From Lycium barbarum (lineage: Eukaryota > Streptophyta > Magnoliopsida > Solanales > Solanaceae), in the NCBI RefSeq assembly GCF_019175385.1, contig NC_083341.1, forward strand, positions 62,281,800 through 62,345,799: DNA of 64,000 bases, given 5' to 3'. The notes under the pieces are model-generated. The model had not been told where the DNA came from, ran no database searches, and saw nothing but the letters and a program-made list of their open reading frames with translations. A program made the position numbers and the translations under genes. This document shows, one piece after another, positions 1-11,357 of the stretch. The stretch's first letter is position 1, and each line of letters begins with the position of its first letter.

Positions 1-1352
1 AGATTGAATCAAGCCCTTAGCAACAAACACTTCAAAAACCTTTTACAAGCCTTTTTCTCTCCTTTTTTTTTTGTGTGTAATGCCCTGTGTTTTCAGAGTA
101 ATCTCCTCTATATGAAGTAGTATCACTATCTCTTTTTAGTAATATTTCTATATATGTAATATATATTTGAGTAAATTATCAAAAAAATTCAAACCCTTAC
201 AGTCGAGCAGCCCCTTTTTTTCCAGAAAAAAGAGAGATATCCTCTAATGTCACATACAATATCTATTTATAGCAGGGGGAATCTACCCTAGGGACAAAAA
301 TGGAAGATTCTAGACTCTTCTAAATGAATTTCCCCTCATGCACAAAATCAGAATTCAAAATCAAGTAAAACAAAAGGGATTTTATCCTAATCATACTAAT
401 GGCAAAAAACAATTCTAATGTCATACGAAAATGGTACAACCATGGACAAAATGATTCCCAATCGTTACATAAAAGAAACCACAAACGAACCTAGTCACAC
501 ACAAAGACAAAACTTGTACCAGAATCGGTCCAACAGGGCCGTTGGAAAACAATCTAAACCCTACACGTCGATATAACAGTACAATGACGGTGTTAATCCT
601 TGGGCAAATCACCACACACCATTTCCCTATTGTGATGTGGTGGCACAAGTTGGCTAGGGCCCTTTAGGCTCGCCCATGGCATCCCACACCACGGGAAATG
701 GTGGAGAAATACCCACATAGGATCAGAAACAATTGAAAGCCTAGCTGCCACCTGTTTCTCTCAAAAGAGAAGAGACGAAGTATATTTTAGGGTAACAAAA
801 TGACGGTTCCAGGAAAATAAATGGGGGGGGGGGTAAGTATATTATTTACTCCCCCCCCCCCCCCCCCCCCCCCCCCTTTTAAAATATAATACACATTTTT
901 TAAAATAGTAAATAGTTAGAAAATTAATTTAACATAAAATGCCCCCTTAAAATAATATCTTGGCAAGATAAAAATTGTAATTCGTCGTTTTAAAATACGT
1001 GCTTCGAAACGAGCCCAATATCGACATACTTTTGAGCAATTTTTAAGAATTGAAATAAGTGCGGTAAAAATGAGCAGTAATTTATATGTAGTCTATAATT
1101 AATTATTTTCCCAAGTCGGGCGCAGCGGGATATGCATATTCTTCTCAAATCACGTTTGTGACAAAAAATAACTCGTAACTTCTTGTAATTGTTATTTTTT
1201 ATGAAAAAAAAAAATAATTAAACGTCAATTTTTGTTATTTTCTCAGGATTTTTGAATTTTTAATTTTGAAGGTGCATCCTTGCTTCGTCTTTTACTCGGG
1301 AATTTTGAGATTTAAAATACGTGTCCTATGCTGTGAAAATTAGTTGTCAACA
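1..1352 (-). mobile_element. 3' LTR (partial, U3 side) of a giant Tat/Ogre-type Gypsy element
   Basis: Read on the minus strand, this LTR starts at 1352 with TGTTGACAACTAATTTTC and runs off the window start. It aligns collinearly with about 25842-27190, the outer end of the other LTR of the same element, including the G-run/C-run block near 821-877 and the boundary next to the polypurine tract. The two copies differ at many positions, and 721-760 lacks a short segment present near 26521-26600. By eye this points to an insertion that is not very recent. Small reading frames here, such as 421-648, recur in each U3 block of the other LTR and look like chance frames. Whether this LTR also carries the triplicated block cannot be seen. 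Confidence 0.85.
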
Positions 1353-1366
1353 ATTTTCCCTTCGGA
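1353..1366 (-). other. polypurine tract of the Tat/Ogre-type element
   Basis: On the minus strand a purine-rich run containing GAAGGGAAAAT ends directly at the TGTTGACA start of the 3' LTR. This is where the plus-strand primer of an LTR retrotransposon is expected. Confidence 0.65.
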
Positions 1367-3661
1367 ATTCGAGAATGGCGAGGCCATCCTTGAGCTACGA
1401 ATTTGATAATCCTAATTTTTACCGAATAATGGCCATTACAGCTCTTTTGCGCAAATTTTCAAAATTATGGTCGGATCCTGGCTTCTGGGCTTCTTACATA
1501 TCTCAGGCTAAATAAGAACTTAAGCCGTTTGTAGTTCCGACTCTATGAGGACTATGAAAAATAAATAAGAGCTTTTCTTTAAACTATCTCAAGGTGTCTC
1601 GGGATAATTATAGGAATATGGCCAAGCCTCGAATTTTGAGTAGCCTATATATCCCTGGCTTTGGGAATCAGGCCAATTGTAGTTCGAGTCGAAGGCCCAA
1701 AAAGGAATATCCCTTTATGTAGGAATCCCTTTGACTATTTCTGGAGAAAAATCCAACCGGAAGCGATTTTCAAAGATTTATGAGTGCAGTTGCTTGAGGT
1801 GATGTTTCAATCTCGGTGTAGAAAGCTTCACTCTCGTACACGATTGACCGATTGCCCAAGAAGAGTTCCACGTTTACTCCGCATGTTTTGAGTCTGGCTC
1901 TCTTACTCCTATCTTGGCATCTTTCAGCCATCCCCAAATGCCGAGTCCTGCGTGTTAGTCTATGAATATTTTTGAATTTAATGTAGTCATACCTGAATGG
2001 CGTTTCATTATTTTGTTGGCATTGAAGTCGTCTTTCAACATTCTCCTTTTTCCTGAAGTCGTCTTTCAACATTTTTCCTCTTTCAACTGAATGGCTCTCT
2101 TGCTCCTATCTTCTTCTTCTTTATTTTTCTTGTAAGTGTGTGTTTTTGTGTATATATATTTTTTGAAAAGGCGATCTACTCTGGATAATAATCACGATAC
2201 TTTGACCGGCTCTTTTTTCATCGCTTTCAGATGTTTTCATCGTTCAATGATAACTTCTGTTAGGATCTGGGTCGGGCTATACCGCGTTTCTGCGAACCTA
2301 CACACCCCAGTCCGGTTTTCATTTTCATAAGCAAGATGTTACTAATTAAAATCGTGTTTTCAAGTACGGGGTCATTTTTGTTTCTTATGACATTCGCAGC
2401 CCCTGAAAATTTAGACTCATATCATTTTCACATATTGCGGTGACTGTCGCAAATCCGGTGTCAACTACTTCGTTATCCTCATACGAAGCTTGCGGTATAC
2501 CAGTTCGGGACCACATCACTTATAGTCAAAAATACCTAAATGTAGACAGCACATCAGAGTGCAGTATCATATTCCTTTCATGATGACTACTAGCCTCTGT
2601 ATCCAGAATTACAACATTTAGTCAGAATTTTCAAGTTAACTACTGCATATTCAAGTGCGGAGCCTTTTCTCATGACTACCACTATCCCTGAACCATGATT
2701 ACGTTAACTTGAAATAGACTGCAATAGCGACCATAAATCTTGATGTAGGAATCACATTCGTATTTCAACGATTGCGGACATCATCCTCGGAATTTGGCTA
2801 TATATATGGATGAAGACTCAACCCCTTCAGCACATAGTCGTTTAATCCATATCGTCATTTTGAGGAATGAAGCTTACCTTAGTGGCAAGACTTACACTTC
2901 CCTTTTTTGACTCTAGGGAAGAATACCCGCCCGTCGACAGGGTTCATATCTTCCAAAAGGACTAGACTCGATTGTGAATACGGTATTGTGATACCGATAT
3001 CAATGCGTCATTTTAAATTTTTAGATTTTTGGACGTCCACTCAGCCAATGTATCAAGGCAAGCCATGCGACGTCTAGGCCGGGGTCTCAATACCTTGACA
3101 CAATATTGTTCAGTAGAGACCTAGCTTTTTGTACCGTTATTATATCTTTCACTAGTCTTTAAAGTTTTTCTTTTGTAAAATCTTCGTGCTCTGCAAAATG
3201 AACAAACTTATCAGCGTAAAGCAAACTATACTTGGGGAGGGCTTCGTTACCTTTCGTACACTCTTTTGCGCTGCTATTCCTTGACGTTACTTCTTCACTT
3301 GGCCTGTTGTTATTATCCTATTTTAAACATTCAAGCAAACGAGTTAGTGTAAAACATCCATGCTTGTGTGTTCCTGCATTCATCGAAAAGTTTGTCAGCT
3401 TCTTATATGGTCGACCTCTTTTCCTGCGTATGGACTTCTTCTGTTCATATCTCGGCATGAAAGGATGCTCATTTTCCTTAAAATCTTTTATTTTCTCTAG
3501 CATAGCTAAAAGTTTTTGGGCAATGACTTTTTGGAAAATATATGCATATAAATTTCAAAAAATAATATTTTATATATGCCCTTTTAATGTCATGACATTA
3601 GTTACTCGAGCAGGGTCTCCCGGCTCTTCTTCTTCTTCTTCTTCTTCTTGATCTCGACTCG

Positions 3662-3930
3662 TGAAAATTTTTGAATCTTTTTTCAAAAATTTGCCCCAGT
3701 TTGTATACGTCTTTATACCAACTCGAGTTTCGCTATGTCGAAGGAATTTTTGAGACCCTCTCAAAATATTTTCCCCTGTGTAAGTGTGTACATGTTATTT
3801 CTTGATTTCACCACGCTTGAGAAATTTTTGAGATCCTTCTCAAAAATTCTGTCCCAGTGTAGAAATTTTAATCAGTCCGTTTCTTAGAACTGATATATTT
3901 AAAGAATTTTTGAGGTCCTTTTAAAAATTC
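3662..3930. repeat. four-fold ladder of AT-rich inverted repeats
   Basis: Four similar units begin near 3662, 3743, 3821 and 3904, about 80 bp apart. Each has the form GAATTTTTGAG, a 5-6 base loop, then CTCAAAAATTC, followed by a pyrimidine-rich tail such as TGTCCCAGTGT. The third unit has a perfect 11-bp stem; the others are imperfect. They lie in the 3' untranslated region of the Tat/Ogre-type element. Confidence 0.7.
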
Positions 3931-4040
3931 TGCCCCAATTTCCTTGTGGGGTTGCCTTTATCTTTCTATTGCTAAATAATTTCTGAGATTTCCTAAGGTT
4001 TATTGGGAATTTTGTTTGGAATGACAGAACTCGGGGGAGC

Positions 4041-4273
4041 GCCTACGTATCCCATTTCGGGAATCAGGTCGAAACATAGTTCGTGGTAAACATATCAGAA
4101 TTTTTTTTGTGAGACCGAACTCAAAAGAGCGCCTACGTATCCCAAAATGGGAATCAGGTCATAACGTAGTTCAACATACATAGTTTTGGATTTTTGGGTT
4201 AAAGCAATTGAGCTTGGAAAAGCGCTTACGTATCCCCGTATAAGTATAGGGAATCAGGTCCTTGCGTAGTTCG
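4041..4273. repeat. three copies of the GCCTACGTATCCC / GGGAATCAGGTC / GTAGTTC motif
   Basis: Copies at 4041-4083, 4131-4172 and 4224-4273 share GCCTACGTATCCC (third copy GCTTACGTATCCC), a short variable loop, GGGAATCAGGTC and a terminal GTAGTTC or TAGTTC. TATCCC pairs with GGGAAT, and CTACG pairs partly with CGTAG, so each copy can fold. More diverged copies are at 1643-1686 in the same untranslated region and at 11707-11750 and 11822-11865 upstream of gag. Confidence 0.75.
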
Positions 4274-4385
4274 TACATGGTTTTGGATTTGGTTTTTTCT
4301 AAAAATACAAAATTACAAGGAAAGGAAATGTAATTAAAGCAACATAAACTATAAAAGCTCTGAATCTTCACAGTTATCTTCTTCT

Positions 4386-5450
4386 TCACACGTAGTATCT
4401 CTTGATGGCATCTGAATTTATTGCTCTTGGCCACTCTTGACCATCCATTTCAGCAAGTACTGCGGCTCCTCCAGATAGTACTTTTCTCACAATATAGGGG
4501 CCTTGCCAGTTTGGTGCGAACTTTCCTTTGTATTCTTCTTGATTAGGAAATATGCGTTTGAGCACCAATTGCCCGATTTGAAAAACCCTAGTTATCACAT
4601 TCTTGTTAAAAGCCAGCGTCATTCTTTGTTGGTACAATTGACCATGACAAACAACAATCATTCGCTTTTCATCTTTCAAGGAAAGTTGCTCATAACTCTT
4701 ATGGATACATTCCACATCGTCGAACTCAGCTTCTTGCATTATTCGAAGTGAAGGGATTTCTGCTTTCGCTGGTATTACTACTTCAGTGCCATACACCAAC
4801 AGGTACGGAGTGGCCACAGTTGAAGTTCTGGCAGTGGTGCGATATCCCAGTAATGCATATGGCAGTTGTTCATACCAGTCTTTGTAGTTATCAATCATCT
4901 TTCTGAGGATTTTCGTGACGTTTTTGTTGGCGGCTTCCACAGCTCCATTCATTTGCGGCCAGTGTGCGGTTGAATTTCGATGAGTGATTCGAAACTGCGC
5001 ACACATGTCTTTCCTCAAGTGGCTATTCAAATTAGCCCTATTGTCTGTTATGATTGATTCTGGGATACCAAATCGGCATATGATGTTGCTGTGCACAAAA
5101 TCTGTGACCACTTTCTTTGTTACTGATGAATAAGATGCTGCTTCCACCCACTTGGTGAAGTGGTCCATGGCGACCAAAATGAAGCGGTGTTTGTTTGATG
5201 CAGCTGGCTCAATTAGCCTTATGACATCAATGCCCCAAGTGGCGAATGGCCAAGGTGACGTCATAACATTTAGTTCAGTCGGAGGAACCTTTATCAAATC
5301 TCTATGAATCTGACACTTGTGACATTATTAGATGAATTTGCTACAATTATTCTCCACGGTCATCCAGTAATAACCTGTTCTTAAGATTTTCTTCGCGAGC
5401 ATGAACCCATTCATGTGAGGTTTGTAGGTTCCAGCATGCACTTCTTCAAT
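4386..5450 (-). pseudogene. integrase domain of the Tat/Ogre-type Pol (broken)
   Basis: The integrase joins retrotransposon cDNA to the host chromosome. The open frame 5297-4386 (303 aa) has the catalytic core: Asp24 in WGIDVI, Asp85 in ITDN and Glu121 in MNGAVEAANKN, with 35 residues between the last two (DD35E). A C-terminal part containing GPYIVRKVLSGGA follows. Upstream, at 5450-5300 in the same frame, the zinc-binding HHCC region can be read (HAGTYKPHMNG, then CHKCQ), but two adjacent stop codons at about 5320-5325 fall just before CHKCQ. The start at 5297 is therefore only where the frame reopens, not a true start. Position after the RNase H domains gives the Gypsy order RT-RNaseH-INT. 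The triad is intact, but the polyprotein could not be translated through. Confidence 0.85.
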
Positions 5451-6916
5451 CAATCTTGTAGCTTCGACAGAGTCAACAAATTAAGAAATCCCAAATATGG
5501 AGTTCTTTTGTACAGGACATTCTTGTTGAGGAAGAAACAATTCGCCAACTTCCTGATAGTTTTCTTATGGTTGATGGTGATTCCTTCGGGATATTCTCCT
5601 TTCTCCAAGTACACTTTGATGTCAGTGTGCCAAGGTTTTCCATCAGTCTCCGCCTCTACGAAAGCACAGTGGGCTGGTTGATCTCTGATCTCAATTTTGA
5701 TAGGATCAATGTATCTACTGTCGGGATGCTGAATTATTGATGCTATTGTTTCCAACGCATCAGCAAACTCATTTTGGGTTCTTGGTATGTGTTTGAACTT
5801 GACTTCTTGGAATCGATCCACCAATCTTTGCACAAATCCAACATACGGTATGCTCTTTTCATTTTTAGTGGCCCACTCTCCTCGAACCTGACGAATTAGC
5901 AAGTCTGAGTCGCTGATTACCTGAAGTTCTTTCACATCCATGTTGAGGTCTAAACGTAGACCTAAAATACATGTTTCATAATTAGCCATGTTGTTGGTGC
6001 AACTGAAGCTCAACTTGGCTGCCACCGGATAATATTGGCCTGAATCTGAAACCAAGATGGCTTCGATTCCTGATCCTTTAAAGCTGACCGCTCTGTCAAA
6101 GTATACTTTCCATTCTGACTCATCTTCACTTTCTTCGCCTTCAATTGTCATTATTTCTTCATTTGGAAAGTAAGTCCACAAGGGTACAGGGTTGTCATCT
6201 ACTGGACTTTCTGCCAGTAAATCTGCCAGTGCTTGCCCTTTAACTGCTTTCTGCGCGACGTATTGAATGTCGAACTCACTTAATAACATTTTCCATTTGG
6301 CCAACTTCTCTATGGGTATAGGCTGGCGAAAGATGTACCTTAGTGGATCCATTCTTGAGATCAAATGGGTCGTGTATGCAGCCATATAATGTCTTAACTT
6401 CTGAGATACACACGTTAGAGCACAACATGTCTTTTCCACCAAGGAATATCTTGATTCACAGGGTGTGAACTTCTTACTAATGTAATTGATGACTCTCTCT
6501 TTCTTGCCTATTTCGTCGTTTTGTGCCAACATGCATCCAAAAGCATGTTCTGATACTGACATGTATAGCAGTAAAAGACTTCTTAGCCTTGGTGGGACCA
6601 AAATAGGTGGATTCGATAGGTATCTCTTGATTGTGTCAAAGGCTTTTCGACTGTCCTCTGTCCATTTAATTGGAGCATATTTCTTGAGGAGTTTGAGGAT
6701 TGGCTCTATGATCACTATGGATTGGGCGATGAAGCATCCGATGTAATTCAACCTTCCTAAGAAGTTCATGACCTCTTTCTTCGTTTTTGGTGGTGGTAGT
6801 TCTTGGATTTCTTTGATCTTAGTGGGATCTAACTCAATACCACGACGACTGACTATGAACCCTAGTAATTTTCCAGCAGGCACTCCAAATGCACATTTTG
6901 CAGGATTCAACTTCAA
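5450..6916 (-). pseudogene. RT thumb, Gypsy RNase H and second (archaeal-type) RNase H of the Tat/Ogre-type Pol
   Basis: This is the longest open frame of the element (488 aa). Residues 1-110 are the end of RT and the connection, with NPAKCAFGV and FLGRLNYIG. Residues about 115-235 are the Gypsy RNase H and its tail (KLRHYM, VKGQALADLLAE). Residues about 268-395 are a second RNase H with Asp274 (VYFD), Asp336 (SDSDLLI) and Asp386 (NEFADAL). Two RNase H domains in this order are diagnostic of the Tat clade, which includes Ogre. The Glu usual in the NNMAEYEA motif is Asn312 here (NNMANYET), so the second RNase H is probably inactive. The frame is lost after about 5510, in the stretch that should lead into the integrase HHCC region. 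RNase H removes the RNA template during reverse transcription. Confidence 0.88.
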
Positions 6917-6949
6917 ATCGTACTTAGGAGCCTGTCAAAGAATCTTCTT

Positions 6950-7390
6950 AAATGTTCGAGGTGGTCCTCACCCACTCGAGATTTTATGATAACGTCATCC
7001 ACATACACCTCAATCTCTCTATGCATCGTATCATGAAAGATGCCAGTCATCGCCCTCATGTAAGTAGCGCCGACATTCTAGAGTCAAAAGGAATTACCCG
7101 GTAATGAACACTCCCCATGGTGTGATGAACGTCGTCTTTTGAGAATATCCTTCATCCATCAGTATCTGATGATAGCCCGTGTAGCAATCAACAAAAGATT
7201 GCACCTCATGCTTGGCGCAGTTATCAATGAGTATGTGAATGTTCGGGAGTGGGAAATTATCATTTGGGCTAGCGCGGTTAAGATCGCGATAATCCATATA
7301 GATACTTATTTTCCCATCTTTCTTTGGTATCGGGACTATGTTTGCCAACTATATCGGGTACGGTGTCACCTCAACAACCCTGACTGAATC
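6950..7390 (-). pseudogene. reverse transcriptase fingers/palm of the Tat/Ogre-type Pol (broken)
   Basis: Frame 7348-7094 reads ANIVPIPKKDGKISIYMDYR, then DLNRASPNDNFPLP and TTFITPWGVF, which are RT motifs 1-3 of Tat-type elements. After a break near 7090 the minus strand continues with GATYMRAMTGIF and the catalytic EVYVDDVIIKS (about 7010-6980), so the YVDD active site is kept. A Trp codon just before LANIVP has become TAG at about 7350. A further frameshift near 6925 separates this part from the thumb/RNase H frame. RT copies the genomic RNA into cDNA; this copy cannot make an intact enzyme. Confidence 0.85.
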
Positions 7391-8540
7391 TATTTTTCTA
7401 CTTCTTCTTCAATTCAGATGCTGACATCAGGCTTAGGCTGCCTGATTTTCTATTTTATCGGGGCAAATCCTTCAAGGATCGGCAACCTATGGGCAACAAT
7501 GTTCGTACACAAACCCGACATATCAGCGTATGACCAAGCGAAGACATCTTCATACTCTTTCAGCAGACTCCGATACCCTTCTTTCTCAGCTTCTGTCAAG
7601 TGCACACTTATTCTAGTTTCCAAACCAACTCTTCATTTCCTAGATTAACTGCTTCTGTTTCCTCTAGGTTTGGCATTGATCTGTTTTCGTATTCTTCCTC
7701 GACATCTATCAACCCTTCCGATTCAGTTATCCCTTCTTTTTGATCGTCATTTTGTTCGTTGTCCTTTTTACTTGTTTCCTAACATGTCATGACATTATTT
7801 GTGGCCTCTGAATTATTACTGTAAAATAAAATAACACGGTTATTAATCATGTAAAAGTAATTTTAACTGCATATTTATATATAGTCGTATATATATATAT
7901 ATATATATGTATGTATATGTTAATATAGGTATAGTAAAATGATTTTGTCTTATTATAAACTTTGAGGCGTTTTCATTGAAATTTAAAAAGAGTGATACAA
8001 ACTGTGGTCCTGACTCGGAATGGAACATCGAGCCATTCCCGTTATTAGACAACACGTAAATAAAAACATGAAAAGGCAATAAGCCGGGCCTCAAAGCCGA
8101 CTTTCGCCGCAGAGTGAACAACGGGGTAGAAGTCCATCGGCTTGTCGTTTCTCCTGGTTCGGCATGGCGAATCTGTAATGCTTCAAAGCATTCTTCAATG
8201 ATGGCTGCGCATTCCTCTTCCCAAAACAACGTCCTTAAACCGCCTTCTGGATCCTCGCTGCTGTGACCCCATGGGCATGCTGTGAAGGACTGGTATAGAT
8301 GATGGAATGACCTTCTCATTTCAACGGGACCTCTTGGTGCGTATTCAGCTTCTTCTTCTTCTTCTTCTGCCTCACACAGCTCGTATCCAACCCCAAATCA
8401 ATACTTCCCATTTTTTATGCTCACTAGTTGTTTAATTCCTTGTAAGTTCTTTCCCAGACCTTTCCCGGGCTCAAACTCACTCCTTATCATAGTTGTAGCA
8501 ACCATTTTGTATACCAGTGGCATAGGGGTAGCCTCATCAT
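7391..8540 (-). pseudogene. degenerate protease-RT spacer of the Tat/Ogre-type Pol
   Basis: This lies between protease and RT in the Pol order. One open frame (8319-7843, 158 aa) contains an acidic segment (FWEEECAAIIEECFEAL) but ends in sequence encoded by a TA microsatellite (about 7885-7910), so it is at best partly ancestral coding. A short CTT run lies at about 8348-8370. I recognise no domain. Part of 7400-7650 is likely decayed RT N-terminal sequence. Confidence 0.45.
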
Positions 8541-9107
8541 CTACCTACGATCTATCATGGGTAGTTCAACGGTGTGAAAATCAGCGCCGACTAGTGACTT
8601 CTCTATGACTGGTACAGAATTGTCCGGATAGTTGTGGACACTTCCTTTATCATGAATCACGACTTCTTGATCATCCCATATGAATTTGAAAAACTGGTGT
8701 AACGAAGATGCTACAACTTTGGTGGCGTGCAACCATGGTCGGCTTAACAATAGGTTATAGCTTGTTTTGATGTCCATGATCACGAACTCTACTGTGAACT
8801 CCGCGGGGCCCATTTGTATGTGTAGATCTATTTCTCCAATCAGATCGTTGGTTGCACTATCATAAGCTTTTACGTTGGTCTGACTCTGACGGTTCTTGCC
8901 AACATCATATTCGAGTTGTTTCAAAGTCATCACGGGGCATACATTTAACCCAACTCCTCCATCAATCAGCACTTGAGGGATAATCATGTCACGACATTTG
9001 ACTTTTATATGCAGGGCCTTATTATGGGACTTTCCTTCCCTTGGTAATTCATCATCAGAAAATGATAGCATATGCGCTCGTACAACATACCCTACGATCT
9101 CAGCCAA
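8541..9107 (-). pseudogene. aspartic protease domain of the Tat/Ogre-type polyprotein
   Basis: This 188-aa frame contains the retropepsin signature VLIDGGVGLNVCP (catalytic Asp49, with Gly-Gly where many proteases have Ser/Thr-Gly), then the second conserved segment YNLLLSRPWLHAT. Both are typical of Tat-type proteases. It would cut the Gag-Pol polyprotein during particle maturation. It lies between the nucleocapsid-like segment (9994-9263) and RT. The Met used as start is internal to a polyprotein, so it is not a true initiation site. The domain itself looks intact, but frames on both sides are broken. Confidence 0.85.
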
Positions 9108-9262
9108 TGTTTCATTTGTAGTGCCGGCGGCACTTGGACTTTGTCTGAAGCTTTTATCAAGGCCAAGCGATATTGAGACAAACTGAGTAGCAATGAAATT
9201 GCCGATATCCTGGCAGGAGTCTTATGCAGGTGCTTGACAATCGAATAATCCTTGACTGGCTT

Positions 9263-9994
9263 TTACCTCCAGAAGTTTTCAGCTTCACCTTTGGTGATTG
9301 GTCTTTTCTGAGGGTTTTCGCGATGTGGCACTTCGAGCACAGGTTCTTCTGGGGCGTAACACCTTCCTGACCTAGTCATACCCTGAACCGCATCAGCTAC
9401 CTTTTTTTCTTTATTGACCATCATCTGGTACGGCGTTTTGATCACAAAGGGTGCATTCTCAACTGATCTTGATATTTTGAGTATGAATGTCTCGTTATGA
9501 ATTCGAGCGACTGTTGAGGGATATTTAAGCATGAAAGGCTCTTTTTTGGCTACAGCAGATGTGTCAGACTTCTTTGTCAAAGGGCTTAACACTTCTTTTC
9601 GCTCTTGTAAAGACAATGAGGCGACGATGCTCTCTAACCCTTCAATACCCGGATGAATTATCGCTAGGCTCTCTTTCCATACATCACCTCTTTCTATCAT
9701 GTGAATTTGGTTCCCTCCATGCTCCGGGAGCTGATTTGTGTCCATATTTAGAGGTCTTAGTTCCAAGATAAGCTCATGATTGTCAATTGTATCCTGTCGC
9801 TTGTGCCTTAGGTTTATGCAATATAAGGTGGCATGGCCAACATGATTAGAATGGTAGGTGCAAGTGAAATCCGACCTGTACCATCGATCCGCGAGATTAG
9901 CAGGTTTTGGTGGAACAGTGCTCATTCGCCTGACGTCTCTTAGCTTGGCAAATAAACTAGTCCTTGATTCTGGAAAAGGGGTGAATGCTCTCAT
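9263..9994 (-). pseudogene. Gag C-terminus / nucleocapsid-like segment of the Tat/Ogre-type element
   Basis: This 243-aa frame starts with a basic Pro-rich stretch, then CTYHSNHVGHATLYC, a C-X2-H...H...C cluster of the type that replaces the CCHC knuckle in Tat-type Gag, followed by a charged helix (LRHKRQDTIDNHELI). The rest leads toward protease. It probably binds genomic RNA in the particle. It is separated from the gag core by a stop near 10025 and from protease by frame changes near 9110-9260. Confidence 0.7.
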
Positions 9995-10039
9995 GGGGTT
10001 CTTTTGGGGCGCCTCATAGTTTTCCTACGGAGGCTGGTT

Positions 10040-11357
10040 TTAGAACGTCTGGTTTTGTGAAGCTTGGTTATTAGGTGCTGGCATTCGATAATTTGGTCGT
10101 GGAGCTCGGTTGTTTGGTGCTGGTATTTGATAATTTGGTTGTGCAGCTTGGTAGCTGGGTTGTGCGTAGCACAATGACATCGGGCTATATTGGGGTGAAG
10201 TGGCTATATAGTTGGTTGGTGGAGGTGATTGGTAGTTATCTGGATTTTTGTGGGTCATCTCTTTTCCTCGGCTTTTCGGGCTAGTAGTTCTAGAAACATA
10301 GGCTATATCTTCTCTTTTCTTTTTGCCACCTGCGGCGCCAGACACACCTACTCTATTTAGTACACTAACAATCGTGCCGATCTTCAGGCCATCTTCGATA
10401 TCTTCCCGAACGGCGACTAAATCTGCGAAGCAACTCTCTTTCATAGTTATCATTTTGTCAAAGGAATCAGCTTCTTGGTACCGTATGAATGTGGCTACCA
10501 GCTCAGCTTCAGTCATAGGTGGTTGCATACATGCCACTTCATCTCTCCGGTGACTGGCATATGCTCTGTAGGTTTCAGTCAATTTTTGACGAATTTTCTC
10601 CAATGAGAAGCGATCTGGCACATTTTCCACATTGAAGCGGAATCTTTCCATAAATGAGCTTACCATTTCTTCCCATGTTTTCCACCGACTAATGTCTTGA
10701 GAAATAAACCATTCCATAGCTGTTCCTGATAGACTTCGACTAAACAACCTCATGAGCAAGCCTTCATTTTCGCCATTTCCAACCAACTGGTCGCAGTAAG
10801 CCCTCAAGTGGGCCCTGGGATTGCCTGACCCATTGAAGTGATCAAACTTGGAAATTTTGAAGGCGTCTAGTAGGACCAGGTCTGGATGAATGCACAAATC
10901 AAAGTATCTTAACCCCTCTTTCTTTTTAGAGCCATGTTCCAGTTCAGCAATTTTCTTTCCTATCTCCTTCTCGATCTTGTCTATTCTCGCTTCAAAGAAC
11001 ATTTCCATGTTCTCCAATTCTGGCGAAGAGTCAATGTGGGTGAAATAGTCTTGAAAAGTGACATGTGGTTGCACGGGGTGAATCACATGAACTCCTATTG
11101 CCCGAGGGGCTTGATGAGCATTTGTATTTGTAGCGTGAGCAGGTATTTGAAAAGTTGGGTTTGGTGGGAGGAATTCCCCTAGCCTCAACATTAGTAGCGT
11201 TTTCTTTTTCGGCCCTCAGGAGGTCTGCTTACTCTCTAGCTTCAGCCAATTTCCTCATCAGCAGGTTAACAGCCTCTTCCAAAGGCATTCCAGCTATGCC
11301 AGCAGTTGGGGTACCTTCGACTAAAGCAGTTCTGTTCGGTGGTGGAGTTTCAAACAT
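10040..11357 (-). pseudogene. gag capsid region of the Tat/Ogre-type element
   Basis: The likely original start is the ATG at 11357 (MFETPPPNRTALVEG), followed by a helical, charged leader (EEAVNLLMRKLAEARE). An in-frame TAA near 11232 and a frameshift near 11150 break it. From 11191 a 383-aa frame continues with the retrotransposon gag domain at about residues 95-205: FDHFNGSGNPRAHLRAY, GTAMEWFI and WEEMVSSFMERFRFN. The C-terminal tail is a low-complexity series of AP.NY/APNN repeats rich in Pro, Asn, Gln and Tyr. Gag forms the cytoplasmic particle that packages the element RNA. The core domain is well preserved, although the full gene is not translatable. Confidence 0.85.

Larger units (their letters stand above)
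1353..4385 (-). other. long 3' untranslated region of the Tat/Ogre-type element
   Basis: About 3 kb between the integrase stop and the 3' LTR. No reading frame here resembles a known protein. A long non-coding segment at this place is usual for Ogre-type elements. It contains copies of a structured motif (1643-1686, 4041-4083, 4131-4172, 4224-4273), four spaced hairpins (3662-3930) and a CTT microsatellite (about 3624-3650). I see nothing recognisable in 1700-3600. Confidence 0.65.

Noticed and set aside
3232..3651. 139-aa plus-strand frame ending in a Ser run
   Set aside because: It is antisense to the 3' untranslated region of the element, and its Ser run comes from the CTT microsatellite.
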